A stretch of DNA of 36,659 nt from Pseudomonadota bacterium (GCA_021778935.1 JAJYBQ010000004.1:1-36659); one strand, 5' to 3'; numbered from the stretch's first letter, positions 7,363-17,000 are shown. A program made the numbers and translations. The notes: generated from the sequence alone by a model not told the origin.

Positions 7363-8091
7363 ATGAATTCCGAACCGTATTCGTTTTCGTCGTTTTTCAG
7401 TTTCCCGGCGACCGAGGCCGTGGACGCCGCCATCACTTCCCGACGTTCCGTCCGCGCGTTTCTTCCCGATCCCATTCCTCGCCAGACCATCGTGGAGATC
7501 CTGCGCGTTGCCAGCCGGGCGCCCAGCGGTACGAACCTCCAGCCGTGGAACGTGCACGTCGTCACCGGCGAGGCGCTGGATCGACTTTCGCAGGCGATCC
7601 TGGCTGCGTACAACGACCCGCAGGAGCGCGAGCAGCATCGGGAGGAGTATCCGTATTACCCATTGCGTTGGGTCGATCCGTATCTGGCGCGCCGCCGCAA
7701 GGTCGGCTGGGACCTGTACGGGCTGCTCGGCATCGACCGTGGTGATGACGCAAAGATGCAGGCGCACGAAGGGCGCAATTTCCAGTTCTTCGACGCGCCC
7801 GTGGGGATGGTGTTCGCCATTGATCGCACCCTGAGTCAGGGTAGCTGGCTCGATTACGGGATGTTCCTGCAGAACCTCATGATCGCGGCGCGCGCCCGTG
7901 GCCTGGATACCTGTCCGCAAGCCTCATTCAATCCGTTTCACCGCGTGATCCGCGCGCAATTGGGTATCGGCGACGACTACACGATCGTCTGCGCAATGGC
8001 GCTGGGGAAGGCCGACCCGAGCCGGATCGAGAATTCGCTGGTGACGGAACGCGAACCGATCGAGAACTTCGTCCGCTTCATCGATTCCTGA
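7363..8091 (+). CDS. Nitroreductase family flavoprotein
   Basis: FMN-dependent NAD(P)H oxidoreductase of the nitroreductase fold, 242 residues, cytoplasmic. Diagnostic pieces are the N-terminal SRRSVRAFLPDP (phosphate and flavin contact), ASRAPSGTNLQPWNVHVV (the classic PSGxNxQPW flavin motif, about residues 50-67), and the C-terminal DTCPQASFNPF and ALGKAD. The ATG at 7363 follows GGAGGG at proper spacing. The physiological substrate (nitroaromatics, quinones or others) cannot be read from sequence. The gene is followed 81 bp later by the endopeptidase gene. Confidence 0.9.
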   Translation: MNSEPYSFSSFFSFPATEAVDAAITSRRSVRAFLPDPIPRQTIVEILRVASRAPSGTNLQPWNVHVVTGEALDRLSQAILAAYNDPQEREQHREEYPYYPLRWVDPYLARRRKVGWDLYGLLGIDRGDDAKMQAHEGRNFQFFDAPVGMVFAIDRTLSQGSWLDYGMFLQNLMIAARARGLDTCPQASFNPFHRVIRAQLGIGDDYTIVCAMALGKADPSRIENSLVTEREPIENFVRFIDS

Positions 8092-8172
8092 GATCGGTCC
8101 GGGCGCGGGAAACGCCAGTAGAATTCGGGCCGAATGTTCAAGAGTGATCGCTTCAGGGAAAGGAAGGGGGCC

Positions 8173-9063
8173 ATGCGCGGTTCATTGCACCGGTGTGTCG
8201 GGTTGGGGTTGGCTGCGGCGCTGCTGGCGCTGTCCGGTGCGGCATCGGCTCACCGCGTGGTTCATCACCACGGAGCCGTTGGTCCGCGTCTGCGGTCCGC
8301 CTATGTGTTGGTCGTCGATCAAGACACCGGCAAGGTCCTCTATGCCAAGAATCCGGATACGGTGTCGTCGATCGCGTCGATCACCAAGCTGATGACCGCC
8401 ATGGTGACCCTCGACAAGCATTTGCCGCTCGACGAGGCGCTCGAATTCACGCGCGACGACCGTACCTCGGAGGGCTGGGGGCGATCGCCGCTGCACCCCG
8501 GGGTTCCCATCACGCGCGGCCAAGCCTTGCATCTGGCGCTGATGTCTTCGGAAAACCATGCCGCGAATCTGCTGGGAAGAACCTATCCCGGAGGGCTGCA
8601 CGCGTTCGTCGTCGCGATGAACGCCAAGGCGCGTGCGCTCGGGATGACGCATTCGAGTTTTGCCGATTCGATCGGGCTCAATCCCGGCAACCGGGCGAGT
8701 CCGGAGGATTTGGTGCGCATGGTCAGGGCGGCGTATCACTACGGGTTGATCCGGCGGTATTCGGTGAGTTCCGGGTACGATTTCCGGATCGGACGGCGCA
8801 TGTTCCACTTCCACAGCACCGATCGCCTGGTCTACAACCACAGGTGGCACCTCGCCCTGCAGAAGACCGGATACATCTCGGTCGCCGGACACTGTCTGGT
8901 GCTGTCGGCCGACATCCAGGGGCGGCGGGTCCTGATGGTGCTGCTCGATTCGGCCGGAAAGTATTCGCGCTTCGCGGATGCGCAGCGCGTCCGCAACTGG
9001 CTGGAGACGCGGCACTACGCCCGGACGCGCGCCCCGGCCGAGCGGCGGCAGCCGTCGGCGTGA
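8173..9063 (+). CDS. pbpG: D-alanyl-D-alanine endopeptidase (PBP7-like, peptidase S11)
   Basis: Periplasmic penicillin-binding protein that cleaves D-Ala-mDAP cross-links in peptidoglycan. The 296-residue protein has a Sec signal (GLGLAAALLALSGAASA, cleavage about residue 26). The three S11 active-site motifs are present: SITK at 69-72, SEN at 126-128 and KTG at 232-234. The length fits PbpG rather than the longer DacA carboxypeptidases, which carry an extra C-terminal domain. The ATG at 8173 has AAGGAAGGGGG upstream; an ATG 39 bp earlier lacks one. It is convergent with the IclR gene; the gap has a short GC-rich inverted repeat. Confidence 0.88.
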   Translation: MRGSLHRCVGLGLAAALLALSGAASAHRVVHHHGAVGPRLRSAYVLVVDQDTGKVLYAKNPDTVSSIASITKLMTAMVTLDKHLPLDEALEFTRDDRTSEGWGRSPLHPGVPITRGQALHLALMSSENHAANLLGRTYPGGLHAFVVAMNAKARALGMTHSSFADSIGLNPGNRASPEDLVRMVRAAYHYGLIRRYSVSSGYDFRIGRRMFHFHSTDRLVYNHRWHLALQKTGYISVAGHCLVLSADIQGRRVLMVLLDSAGKYSRFADAQRVRNWLETRHYARTRAPAERRQPSA

Positions 9064-9087
9064 CCGGACAGGGGCCGACCGGCTCGC

Positions 9088-9921
9088 TCAGCCGGCCGCC
9101 GGCTTGCCGTGCCCGAGCGCCGCGGAAATTTTTGCGGCGGTTGCCTGCAGGTCGCTGATCCACGTGTCCTGCATCCGCTCCGTCGGAGCGGATAGCGACA
9201 GGCCCGCGACGACCATTCCCGAGTCGTCGCGAATCGCTGCCGCGATGCAGCGGACCCCGAGTTCGAGTTCTTCGTTGTCGCGCGCGTAGCCCCGAGACCG
9301 CACCTGGTTGAGCTCGCGTTCCAGTCGCACCGGGTCCGTGATGCTGTTGCGGGTGTGTCCTGCCAAGCCCGTGCGCGCTGCGTAGGATCGGACCGCGCGG
9401 AGATCGTCGTGGGCGAGGAAGAGCTTGCCGCTGGAGGTCAGGTGCAGCGCCGCATGGCCGCCGATCGCGCGGACCACCTGCATTCCCGACCGCTCGCTGT
9501 AGGCGCGCTCGACGTAGACGATTTCGTCACCCTGGCGTACCGATAGGTTGACCGTCTGGCCGGTTCGCCGGTGTAGTTCGCGCATGGGCTCCAGCGCCGC
9601 ATCGCGCACGCTGAGCCGCGCCTTGACCAGATTCCCCAGTTCGAGCAGCCGCATTCCCAGCCGATAGGAGCCCGGGACATCCCCGCGATCGACGAACCGG
9701 CCGGCCACCATGTCGTTGAGGATGCGGTGCGCGGTCGACGGGTGCAGCGATGTGGTCTGGGCCAGATCCTTGAGGCTGACCGGACCGGACCGTGCGGCAA
9801 GGGCATCGAGCAGGTTCATCATGCGCTCGATCACCTGAATCGCGGTGCGCTCGCTCGTATGCGGCGCAGGCAGGACGGGTGCGGCAAGCGGGGTGGCGCC
9901 GGGTTGCGATGAAGCGGGCAT
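9088..9921 (-). CDS. IclR-family transcriptional regulator
   Basis: A 277-residue one-component regulator. The N-terminal winged helix (about 25-90) shows VSLKDLAQTTSLHPSTAHRI, and the effector-binding domain (about 100-265) shows the IclR signatures SSGKLFLAH, RGYARDNEELELGVRCIAAAI and GLSLSAPTERM. A 20-residue Pro/Ala-rich extension precedes the HTH. It starts only 13 bp after the pyrD stop, so it is probably co-transcribed with pyrD. It has no obvious catabolic target gene nearby, so its effector is unknown. Confidence 0.9.
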   Translation of the reverse strand: MPASSQPGATPLAAPVLPAPHTSERTAIQVIERMMNLLDALAARSGPVSLKDLAQTTSLHPSTAHRILNDMVAGRFVDRGDVPGSYRLGMRLLELGNLVKARLSVRDAALEPMRELHRRTGQTVNLSVRQGDEIVYVERAYSERSGMQVVRAIGGHAALHLTSSGKLFLAHDDLRAVRSYAARTGLAGHTRNSITDPVRLERELNQVRSRGYARDNEELELGVRCIAAAIRDDSGMVVAGLSLSAPTERMQDTWISDLQATAAKISAALGHGKPAAG

Positions 9922-9934
9922 GCCGAACTGTATA

Positions 9935-11023
9935 TCACGATGTGAAACGTGGTGGGTGCGCTCCCCGGCTCCGGTTGCCTGCGGCGATCGCTTGCCGGCA
10001 TTCGGAGACGAGCGCCGGGCCCCGGTAGATCAGGCCCGTATAGACCTGGACGAGCGTCGCGCCGGCCCGGATTTTTTCCGCTGCGTCTTCTCCGCGCAGG
10101 ATGCCGCCGACGCCGATGATCGTCATCGCGCCCTGCAGGTGGCGGGCCAGGGCGGCGACGACCGCGGTGGAACGCTCCCGCAGGGGAGCGCCCGACAGGC
10201 CGCCCCCCTCGTCGGCGTTGCGCCGCCCCGCGATGCCGTGGCGGGAGATCGTCGTGTTGGTTGCGATCACCCCGTCGACGCCGAAGGCGACCAGGGTGTC
10301 GGCGATGCGCGGGATCTGCGCATCCGCCACGTCCGGCGCGATCTTCACCGCCAACGGAACCCGGCGGCCGTGGGTCTGCTCCAGTCGCGCCCGCTCTTCG
10401 CGCAGCGCGCCCAGCAGCCGCTCCAGCTCTCCTTCTCCCTGGAGGCTGCGCAGGTCCTGCGTGTTGGGGGATGAAATGTTGATGGTGACGTAGCCGGCAT
10501 GGCGATATACCGCCGCCAGCCCGGCGCGATAGTCGTCGAGCGCGCGGTCGATCGGTGTGGCGGCGTTCTTGCCGATGTTCAGCCCCAATACGCCGCGGTA
10601 CCGTGCCCGCGTCGCATGCTGCACGAAGCGATCCACGCCATCGTTGTTGAATCCCATCCGATTGATCAGCGCCTGCTCCGAAGGCAACCGGAACATGCGT
10701 GGTTTCGGGTTCCCCGGCTGCGGGCGGGGGGTCACCGTGCCGGCTTCGATGAAGCCAAAGCCCAGGCAGCCCAGTGCGTCGACATGCGCGGCGTTCTTGT
10801 CCATCCCCGCCGCGAGCCCGACCGGGTTGGGAAATGTCAATCCCATCGCCTGTACGGGTTCCCCGTCCAGTGGTACGGCGTCGGCACGCAGGATGCCGAG
10901 ATCGTAGGCGCGCTGCAAACCCTCGAGCGTCATTTCATGGGCACGCTCGGGATCGAAGGAAAAGAGCAGTGGGCGGGTGATGCGGTATAGCGCACCACAA
11001 CCCAGGACGCGGGGTTCGGTCAT
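9935..11023 (-). CDS. pyrD: Dihydroorotate dehydrogenase (quinone), class 2
   Basis: Fourth step of pyrimidine synthesis: oxidises dihydroorotate to orotate with FMN and passes electrons to membrane quinone. The 362-residue protein has the class 2 N-terminal amphipathic region ([18 protein letters not shown]), [13 protein letters not shown] (66-78), NRMGFNN, and SSPNT at 184-188 that carries the catalytic serine. It also has KIAPD, and GVGGI with QVYTGLIY at the phosphate-binding end. The ATG at 11023 gives the usual class 2 length. It lies 41 bp downstream of bpt and 13 bp upstream of the IclR gene. Confidence 0.96.
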   Translation of the reverse strand: MTEPRVLGCGALYRITRPLLFSFDPERAHEMTLEGLQRAYDLGILRADAVPLDGEPVQAMGLTFPNPVGLAAGMDKNAAHVDALGCLGFGFIEAGTVTPRPQPGNPKPRMFRLPSEQALINRMGFNNDGVDRFVQHATRARYRGVLGLNIGKNAATPIDRALDDYRAGLAAVYRHAGYVTINISSPNTQDLRSLQGEGELERLLGALREERARLEQTHGRRVPLAVKIAPDVADAQIPRIADTLVAFGVDGVIATNTTISRHGIAGRRNADEGGGLSGAPLRERSTAVVAALARHLQGAMTIIGVGGILRGEDAAEKIRAGATLVQVYTGLIYRGPALVSECRQAIAAGNRSRGAHPPRFTS

Positions 11024-11064
11024 GTCTGTCGTTGTTGCCGTGAGCGGTGTTGTGGGGAGGGGGG

Positions 11065-11814
11065 CTAGGAGGCGGCATCCGCGCGCCGCCAGCGGCCGCT
11101 TTGCAGCAGTTCGTAGGGGCGGAAATGCGCCTTGTAGGACATCTTGCCGCAGCCTTCGATCCAGTAGCCCAGATAAAGATACGGGAGGGCGAGTTCCCGG
11201 CATTGCACGATCTGCCACAGCACGTTGTACGTTCCGTAGCCGGCGCGCGGTTCGTCCGGATCGTAGAACGTGTACACGGAGGACAGGCCGTCGTCGAGGA
11301 TGTCGATGATCGACACCATCCGCAGCGGTCCGGCTTCGCCGCCGGCAGTGGGGTCGCGGAATTCCACGAGACGGGAGTTGACCTTCGATTGCAGGAGGAA
11401 CTGCGAGTACTGCTCGCGGCTGTCGTTGTCCATGCCGCCGCCCGCGTGCCGCGCGGTCTGGTATCGCAGGTAGAGGTCGTAATGTTCGTCCTCGAAGCTC
11501 ATTTCGACGACGCGGCTGCACAACGTCCGATGCTGCCGCCAGCTCCTACGCTGGCTGCGGTTCGGGGTGAAATGCGCCACCGGGATGCGGATCGGGATGC
11601 ACGCGCGGCAGCCCTCGCAGTGGGGACGGTAGGTGAAGATGCCGCTGCGGCGGAATCCCGCGCGGACGAGGCCGCTATAGACGTCGGCGTTGATCAGGTG
11701 GGCCGGGGTCGCCACCTGGGAGCGCGCCTGACGACCCTCGAGATAGCTGCAAGGATAGGGCGCCGTTGCATAAAACTGCAACGTCGAGAATGGCAGCTCC
11801 TTGAGGTTGGCCAC
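11065..11814 (-). CDS. bpt: Aspartate/glutamate leucyl-tRNA-protein transferase Bpt
   Basis: Transfers leucine from Leu-tRNA to proteins with N-terminal Asp or Glu, making them ClpAPS substrates (N-degron pathway). The 249-residue protein has the ATE family cysteine cluster [11 protein letters not shown], an N-terminal PYPCSYL conserved in Bpt, and the C-terminal core [17 protein letters not shown]. It starts 3 bp after the aat stop codon, so the two N-degron transferases are translationally linked. The alternative name, arginyl-tRNA-protein transferase, applies to eukaryotic relatives. Confidence 0.94.
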   Translation of the reverse strand: MANLKELPFSTLQFYATAPYPCSYLEGRQARSQVATPAHLINADVYSGLVRAGFRRSGIFTYRPHCEGCRACIPIRIPVAHFTPNRSQRRSWRQHRTLCSRVVEMSFEDEHYDLYLRYQTARHAGGGMDNDSREQYSQFLLQSKVNSRLVEFRDPTAGGEAGPLRMVSIIDILDDGLSSVYTFYDPDEPRAGYGTYNVLWQIVQCRELALPYLYLGYWIEGCGKMSYKAHFRPYELLQSGRWRRADAAS

Positions 11815-11817
11815 GCT

Positions 11818-12543
11818 TCAGTGCAATTCCAGCAGTTCGTTCAGCCGTCGGTCCCGGTACGCGCCCCACGGCACGGCCTGCCGTGCCAGCGCGTCGTGCA
11901 TGCGGTCGCAGAACTCCGCTCGCGGAATCTCGCAGGCACCCAGGGACGCGAGGTGGCGCGTATTTTGCTGACAGTCTATCACCGGCACCTGCTCCCGCCG
12001 CAGGATGGCCACCAGGCCGGCCAGGGCGATCTTGGACGCGTCGCGCGTGCGCGAGAACATCGACTCGCCGTAGAACATCCGGCCCAGGCTCACGCCGTAC
12101 AGTCCGCCGACCAAGTCCCCACCCGCCCACAACTCGACCGAGTGCGCCAGCCCCTGCTCGGCGAGGTCGCAGTACGCCCGGACGATTCGTTCCGTGATCC
12201 AGGTTCCGTCCTGCCCGCGCCGCGGCGCAGCGCAACTGCGCATGACGGCTTCGAATGCGGTGTCGACGCGCAACGCGAGGTCGGCGTCCGTGGCGGCCGC
12301 GCGCAGCGTCTTGTGCAGCGAGCGCGAAACATGGAATCGGTCGGGGAAGAGCACCATGCGCGGGTCGGGGCTCCACCAGAGGACCGGTTGGCCGGCCTCG
12401 TACCAGGGGAAGATGCCGGCCTGGTAGGCCGCCAGCAGTTGCCCGGTGGTGCAATCCCGCGAGGCCGCGAGCAGACCGTTGGGTGCTTCGAGGGCGTTGC
12501 CGACGCCGGGAAACGGATCCCCCGGCTCCAGCCACGCGATCAT
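11818..12543 (-). CDS. aat: Leucyl/phenylalanyl-tRNA-protein transferase Aat
   Basis: Adds Leu or Phe from tRNA to proteins with N-terminal Lys or Arg for ClpS/ClpAP degradation. The 241-residue protein has [25 protein letters not shown] and [19 protein letters not shown], all core motifs of Aat, and the length is standard. Its ATG overlaps the Nudix stop codon (ATGA at 12540-12543) and bpt follows 3 bp later, so nudix-aat-bpt form an operon. Confidence 0.96.
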   Translation of the reverse strand: MIAWLEPGDPFPGVGNALEAPNGLLAASRDCTTGQLLAAYQAGIFPWYEAGQPVLWWSPDPRMVLFPDRFHVSRSLHKTLRAAATDADLALRVDTAFEAVMRSCAAPRRGQDGTWITERIVRAYCDLAEQGLAHSVELWAGGDLVGGLYGVSLGRMFYGESMFSRTRDASKIALAGLVAILRREQVPVIDCQQNTRHLASLGACEIPRAEFCDRMHDALARQAVPWGAYRDRRLNELLELH

Positions 12544-13115
12544 GTCGCGATGCCGGGGGCGGGCGACCGGGGAGGCAACTCCAGGACGTGCAGGCCGAAC
12601 GCGCCGCGGCGGCGATCATCGAAGAAGCGTTCCAGGGTGGTCGCGACCGTGCGGAAGGCGATTTCGCTCCACGGGATTTCCGCCTCTTCGAACAGGCGCA
12701 CGTCGAGGCTTTCTTCCCCCGGGCCGAAATCCAGGTCGAGCAGGCGCGCCAGGTAGAAGATGTGGATCTGTTCGGCGTGGGGGATGTCGAGCAGGCTGAA
12801 GAGCGGCCCGATTTCCACCCGGGCGCGCGCCTCTTCTTCGGTTTCGCGCTGCGCGCCGCGCGCCGTCGATTCGCCGATCTCCATGAATCCCGCCGGCAGC
12901 GTCCACGCGCCATGGCGGGGTTCGATCGCGCGGCGGCACAGCAGGACCCGATCCCCCCAGACCGGGATCGTTCCGACGACCGGCCGCGGGTTGACGTAGT
13001 GAACCCGGCCGCAGGCATCGCAGCAATCACGCTCCCGCGTATCCCCGGACGGAACGCGCCGGGAGATCGCGTTTCCGCAGGCGGAGCAGAATCGGGCGAA
13101 CGGGGTCGAGGTCAC
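12540..13115 (-). CDS. Nudix hydrolase with N-terminal zinc ribbon
   Basis: Hydrolase of nucleoside diphosphate linked compounds, 191 residues. An N-terminal four-cysteine zinc ribbon (FCSACGN ... CCDACGR, about 9-37) precedes the Nudix domain. The Nudix box is [21 protein letters not shown], with the usual box Gly replaced by Ala near its end. This combination is common in ADP-ribose-pyrophosphatase-like proteins next to aat in betaproteobacteria; the true substrate is unknown. The start is GTG at 13115: upstream sequence has no homologous look, and the zinc ribbon begins just after. No clear ribosome site is seen; a TACACT hexamer about 10 bp before the GTG could make a leaderless mRNA. Confidence 0.85.
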   Translation of the reverse strand: MTSTPFARFCSACGNAISRRVPSGDTRERDCCDACGRVHYVNPRPVVGTIPVWGDRVLLCRRAIEPRHGAWTLPAGFMEIGESTARGAQRETEEEARARVEIGPLFSLLDIPHAEQIHIFYLARLLDLDFGPGEESLDVRLFEEAEIPWSEIAFRTVATTLERFFDDRRRGAFGLHVLELPPRSPAPGIAT

Positions 13116-13364
13116 GGCGTCAGTGTAGCAACGCCGCGCAGCCGGTTGCCGTCGCTTCGGCGGGTCGCGCCCCGGCAAACAAACCGCTCCCCATTGCAAG
13201 CCTTGCAGCCTGGCAGAAGAGGGCATTCCCGTTCGTATGCAACCTCCTTCGCCAGCATCCTTCGCCGACATCGGGCCGGCGCGCACGCACGACACCCGGC
13301 AACCTGCACCACGCAGTTCCGTTCCAAACAGAATGTGAAGCACCACACCAGCGAGTCATTGCCG

Positions 13365-14249
13365 CTATGCTTCCTCGACCGCGAGCAGCGCCGAGGCTGC
13401 CACGGCAAGTCCGATACCCAGCAGCTTGAACGTTCCGGGAGCTTGGCCGGCGATCGCCATTGCGATCAGCGCGGTGAGGAGCGGAGAGGCCGCGTTGGTG
13501 AGCGTCGACACGACCATCGCCTTGCCCTCGCGCAGCGCGTAGACCAGCGAGAGCGATCCCACTGCATTGAGCAACTGGATGCCTGCGGAAAGCAACGGCC
13601 CCTTCGGCCCCCAGTTGATGGGGGCGGACCAGTTCGTGCGTGCCAGCGCGAGCGGAACCAGCAGCAGCCCTCCCAGTGTCATGTAGCAGAAGATCGCCCC
13701 GGTGTTCATCGAACGGTGCCCGATCTTGATGAAATAGTTCTGCACGCCCCACGTCAGCAGGATGAGCAGCGACAGGAAGAACCATAAGCCGAGGTGGGAC
13801 GATCCGGCGCCAGGCTTCCAATCGTTGAGCAGCGGCAGTGCCGCAAGCGCCAGCACGATCCCGACCGTGCCGACCCGCCCCGTGCGTTCGCCCAGGAAGG
13901 CGGCGCCGAGCGCGATCGTGATCACCGGCGCGAGCGAGATGGTGGGGAAGATCAGGTACGACGGCCCCATCGACAGGGTCGGGAAGAGCAGGATCACCCC
14001 GCCCGCGCCGGTGATGCCGATCGCCAGTCCGAGGGCCAGGGAGCGCGGACCGGGTGGTGCCGTCCAGCCTTCCCGCCGCCAGACATAGGTCGCCGGCAGC
14101 AACATGGTGATCGACCAGACCACGTAGGTCAGGGTGTCCGGAAAGCCATGGCGAGCGGGCAGGTCGCTCAACGCGCCCCAAAGCCCCCAGGCAACGGTGG
14201 TGACCAGTGCGTAGGCAAGCCAACGTCGGCCACCCGATGACGATGCCAT
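13365..14249 (-). CDS. EamA/DMT-superfamily inner-membrane transporter
   Basis: A 294-residue integral membrane protein with about ten hydrophobic helices and two EamA repeats, typical of drug/metabolite transporters. The first helix (YALVTTVAWGLWGAL) and the GERTGRVGTVGIVLAL end of the first repeat fit the family. The second repeat ends with LGIGLAVAASALLAVEEA. ATG 14249 has GAAAGGGA upstream. The substrate is unknown. It faces away from the initiator tRNA gene, with about 217 bp between them. Confidence 0.85.
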   Translation of the reverse strand: MASSSGGRRWLAYALVTTVAWGLWGALSDLPARHGFPDTLTYVVWSITMLLPATYVWRREGWTAPPGPRSLALGLAIGITGAGGVILLFPTLSMGPSYLIFPTISLAPVITIALGAAFLGERTGRVGTVGIVLALAALPLLNDWKPGAGSSHLGLWFFLSLLILLTWGVQNYFIKIGHRSMNTGAIFCYMTLGGLLLVPLALARTNWSAPINWGPKGPLLSAGIQLLNAVGSLSLVYALREGKAMVVSTLTNAASPLLTALIAMAIAGQAPGTFKLLGIGLAVAASALLAVEEA

Positions 14250-14466
14250 GCGGTCCCTTTCCCGATCCGAAATGTGAGCGCTGCCCGCGATGCGTGGCGG
14301 GGCGTGCGCCGCGATGGTATCGGACGCCGTGCCCACAACGATGGATGCCCAACCTGCCGGGCGGGGAAAATCCGATGGCCCGGATACGGGCTCGAGATTT
14401 CGTGTACAATTCCGCTTCTGCGCTGCACGAAAACCGCGAAACCGGTCGTGCATCCTCTTCTCGTGA

Positions 14467-14587
<121 letters not shown>

Positions 14588-14590
14588 GCC

Positions 14591-14610
14591 GGGGTAGCGC
14601 CGGGGTAGCA
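14591..14610. repeat. Left arm-type sites: two GGGGTAGC repeats, 11-bp period
   Basis: GGGGTAGCG begins at 14591 and GGGGTAGCA at 14602. The same motif at the same 11-bp spacing occurs four times at the other end of the island (21568-21609). They start 4 bp inside the att repeat. Confidence 0.8.
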
Positions 14611-15190
14611 GCGGGGGCGATTTCGCGGCTTTCATAGCGTCGGCTCCTGGCATGTTGGCATTTGCCCACCTGACGGTGCCCCACGGGAGGGATCATCCGG
14701 GCAACTGGGAGAATCCCAGTTGAAGGTGCCGAATCCGGGCAGCCCTGCGTTTGCAGACCTGAAGGCGTCCCCGCCGCATCCGGGCCGTCGCACGCGTGCT
14801 TCCGGTACGCAGTTTGGGGCGCGGTGGTGGAACGTGTTTGGTCGTATGAACCGCCGCCGCGCTTGCGTTTCTTCGGTGTGCCGATTATCCCGGCAAATCC
14901 AGAAATCCCCGTTCCCGGATCAATGCCGGCGTCGCCATCCCGCCGGTCGTTCACAACGCGTCTTCGTTACGCAGCCCGCTTCGAGCTGGCATCGGGGAGG
15001 CGCCCTGCGGGCGCCAAAAACCGGAAAAGAAAGAACCGAAACCCCGTCCCGCCTACATCATCCGGGAGCCCACGGCAACGCCCCGTTCAAACTCCGCGGC
15101 AAATATCCGCGGGTTCTGGCAGCCATCTACGAATAGGGGGCGGTAGATTCGGGGGTTCGGACAGGCCGCCATTTGGAGCAAGGATTTGCC
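14611..15190. other. Non-coding left end of the island (about 580 bp)
   Basis: No convincing gene is seen: the open frames here have no ribosome sites and atypical Pro/Arg/Ser-rich composition. Two clean hairpins are present. CAACTGGGA-GAA-TCCCAGTTG (14702-14722) has a perfect 9-bp stem. GGCGCCC-TGC-GGGCGCC (14999-15015) has a 7-bp stem followed by five A. The last part is the leader of the HNH gene. Confidence 0.6.
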
Positions 15191-16282
15191 ATGGACGTTT
15201 ACAAAAGGCTGGAAGCACTGTCGCAAGAGGAGTACGAGCGGGCATTGCGCGCAGTCCTTCCCAAGATGACAACCGCCCAACGGAAGATGCTGGCGGCCCA
15301 CGCTGGCGCTCCTGAGGCATCTATCTCAATGACGGAACTTGGGGAAGCGGCCGGCTATGCAAGTCATCAAATGGCGAACATCCAGTACGGTCGCCTTGGC
15401 CGTCGACTGGGGGAATACCTCGGAACTAACGCCGTCCAGCAACAAATTCAGAACATGGCATGGGCGAGTAAAGAGGATGGGGAACATTGGCACTGGACTC
15501 TCCACCCGGCGTTTCTTTCGGCCATACGTGCAATTGGCGTAAGCCGAATCCTGACTGACATTAGCGGAGGTCGGGACGATGCGGCGCCGGTAGCGAACTC
15601 AAACGCCCCAACCGAATGGTCCGAAGATGAACTGCGAGCATCAGTTTCCGCGTACCTGGATATGTTGAAGTGCCAGGCAGAAGGTCGGTCGTACGTGAAG
15701 AAAGACGTTTACCGGGGCCTGGCAGGAAGGTTCGGTCGGACCGAGAAGGCATTCGAGTACAGGATGCAAAACATTTCCTACGTCATGTCGCTCCTGGGGC
15801 GGGAATGGGTCAGCGGGTTGTTGCCGGCTCGAAATGTCGGCGGTGATGTTGCGGTCCGCATTGAGAGATTGATTGCCGAGTTGGAGCAACGGGAGTCGGT
15901 GGCGACAGTCGAGGACGAAATTCGGGTCAGGCGACTCCGTTTGGAATCGGGAATGGCAAAACCGACGGGGGCGGCATCCCCCGCAAGAGCTTCAAGACTC
16001 GCGAGCGGTTACGCACGAGACCCAGCGGTAAAGGCGTGGGTTCTGCGCAGGGCCAACGGGAAATGCGAGTCATGCGGCGAGGATGCGCCTTTTCTGGACA
16101 CCGACGAACTGCCTTTCTTGGAGGTGCATCACGTTCGGCACCTTGCAGATGGAGGGTCGGACCGGGTAACCAATGCGGTTGCGCTTTGCCCGAATTGCCA
16201 CAGGCGCCTTCACTTTTCGTTGGACCGAAAGATTTCGCGGGAGCGGCTCTATGCGCGGGTGAAGGAGCTTCTACGTGAATGA
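15191..16282 (+). CDS. HNH endonuclease, McrA-like type IV restriction candidate
   Basis: A 363-residue protein with three visible parts. The N-terminal helical module (about 25-120, with MTELGEAAGYASHQMANIQYGRLG) and the middle domain (143-218, with WSEDELRASVSAYLDMLKCQ, then YRMQNISYVM and PARNVGG) are both often seen ahead of HNH domains in restriction-type proteins. The C-terminal zinc HNH nuclease (283-345) has CESC 292-295, EVHH 311-314, N328 and CPNCH 333-337, an intact beta-beta-alpha-metal site. It likely cuts modified or foreign phage DNA, but the modification sensed is unknown. ATG 15191 follows AAGGA. Base composition is visibly less GC-rich than the chromosome, fitting transfer. 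It is the island's only obvious cargo. Confidence 0.82.
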   Translation: MDVYKRLEALSQEEYERALRAVLPKMTTAQRKMLAAHAGAPEASISMTELGEAAGYASHQMANIQYGRLGRRLGEYLGTNAVQQQIQNMAWASKEDGEHWHWTLHPAFLSAIRAIGVSRILTDISGGRDDAAPVANSNAPTEWSEDELRASVSAYLDMLKCQAEGRSYVKKDVYRGLAGRFGRTEKAFEYRMQNISYVMSLLGREWVSGLLPARNVGGDVAVRIERLIAELEQRESVATVEDEIRVRRLRLESGMAKPTGAASPARASRLASGYARDPAVKAWVLRRANGKCESCGEDAPFLDTDELPFLEVHHVRHLADGGSDRVTNAVALCPNCHRRLHFSLDRKISRERLYARVKELLRE

Positions 16283-16329
16283 GATACCGGCGTATTGCCT
16301 AATGATTTCGTATTCTGTGCGGCGGCGAG

Positions 16330-16680
16330 ATGGGGAATGGAGGTTGGCGAAGCGGGGCCGGTAGCCCTGGATGGAAGGCGAAAGCCGAGCAGTGCTTGCC
16401 GCTTGACGTTCGCGCCCTTTACCGGCGAAACGCTGCATCTGAGCTATTGCGACCGATGGCAAGAGCCGCGCGCAGCAAATTCGCGTGGAGGGTACGCCCT
16501 GCCATTTCGGAAGATCGCGGTCTTGGTTTCGCTGCCCGGTCTGCTCGCGGCGCGTGGCGGTCCTCTATTGCCGAGGTGGGCGCTTTGCCCGTCGGCATTG
16601 CCAGCGCATTGCGTACCTGTGCCAGGCCGAGGATGCAATCGGTCGCGCCGCTCAATACACGTCCGCATCCGGGGTGATGA
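16330..16680 (+). pseudogene. Broken phage/island zinc-ribbon protein gene, three frames
   Basis: Three adjacent frames carry successive parts of one conserved phage-type protein as I remember it. First comes GWKAKAEQCLPLDVRALYRR (frame of 16330), then GETLHLSYCDRWQEP (+1, about 16424-16470), then TPCHFGRSRSWFRCPVC and AVLYCRGGRF with HCQRIAYLCQAED (+2, about 16492-16640). The last part has the CPxC and HC cysteine pattern of a zinc ribbon. The gene would therefore have suffered two frame changes and probably an internal deletion, and it runs into the 3' end of the convergent 93-residue gene. Function of the intact family is unknown. Confidence 0.6.
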
Positions 16681-16933
16681 TCTGCACCGTAATCTTCCCG
16701 TCCGCCGCCTCTTTCACCGTCTCGTGCGCCCGCAGCATCAGGCTCAAAAGGTAGGCGAGCCGTGTTGCCCTTTGCGCGTCGAGCCGTCCATGCCGCGTAT
16801 CGCGGTAGAGGCGTTCCAATTCTTCGAGCACACCGCGCGGCGTCGATAGATCAATGGGCGGCCTGCCCCGACGGGGGATGAGGGCGTCCGGTACTTCCCC
16901 GATTTCACAGCCTTGCGGCGGCTTTTTGCTCAT
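16652..16933 (-). CDS. Small island protein of unknown function (93 aa)
   Basis: Not recognised by name. It has a basic Pro-rich head (PRRGRPPIDLSTP), then a helical body (RGVLEELERLYRDTRHGRLDAQRATRLAYLLSLML, in segments) of the kind found in short phage and island proteins encoded near terminase or replication genes. No catalytic motif is seen. It starts with ATG at 16933 after GAGAAC and has an upstream palindromic region at 17001-17038. Its stop region overlaps the broken gene on the other strand. Confidence 0.65.
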   Translation of the reverse strand: MSKKPPQGCEIGEVPDALIPRRGRPPIDLSTPRGVLEELERLYRDTRHGRLDAQRATRLAYLLSLMLRAHETVKEAADGKITVQIITPDADVY

Positions 16934-17000
16934 GGCGTTCTCTCATCGTTTCACGAAATACCGCGGCGGGCTTCGGCGGTCCATTCGTAGCCGTGATTGT

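Noticed and set aside
14720..15136. 138-codon plus-strand frame at the left end of the island
   Set aside because: No ribosome site at its TTG start, and the overlapping frames are equally Pro/Arg-rich; treated as non-coding.
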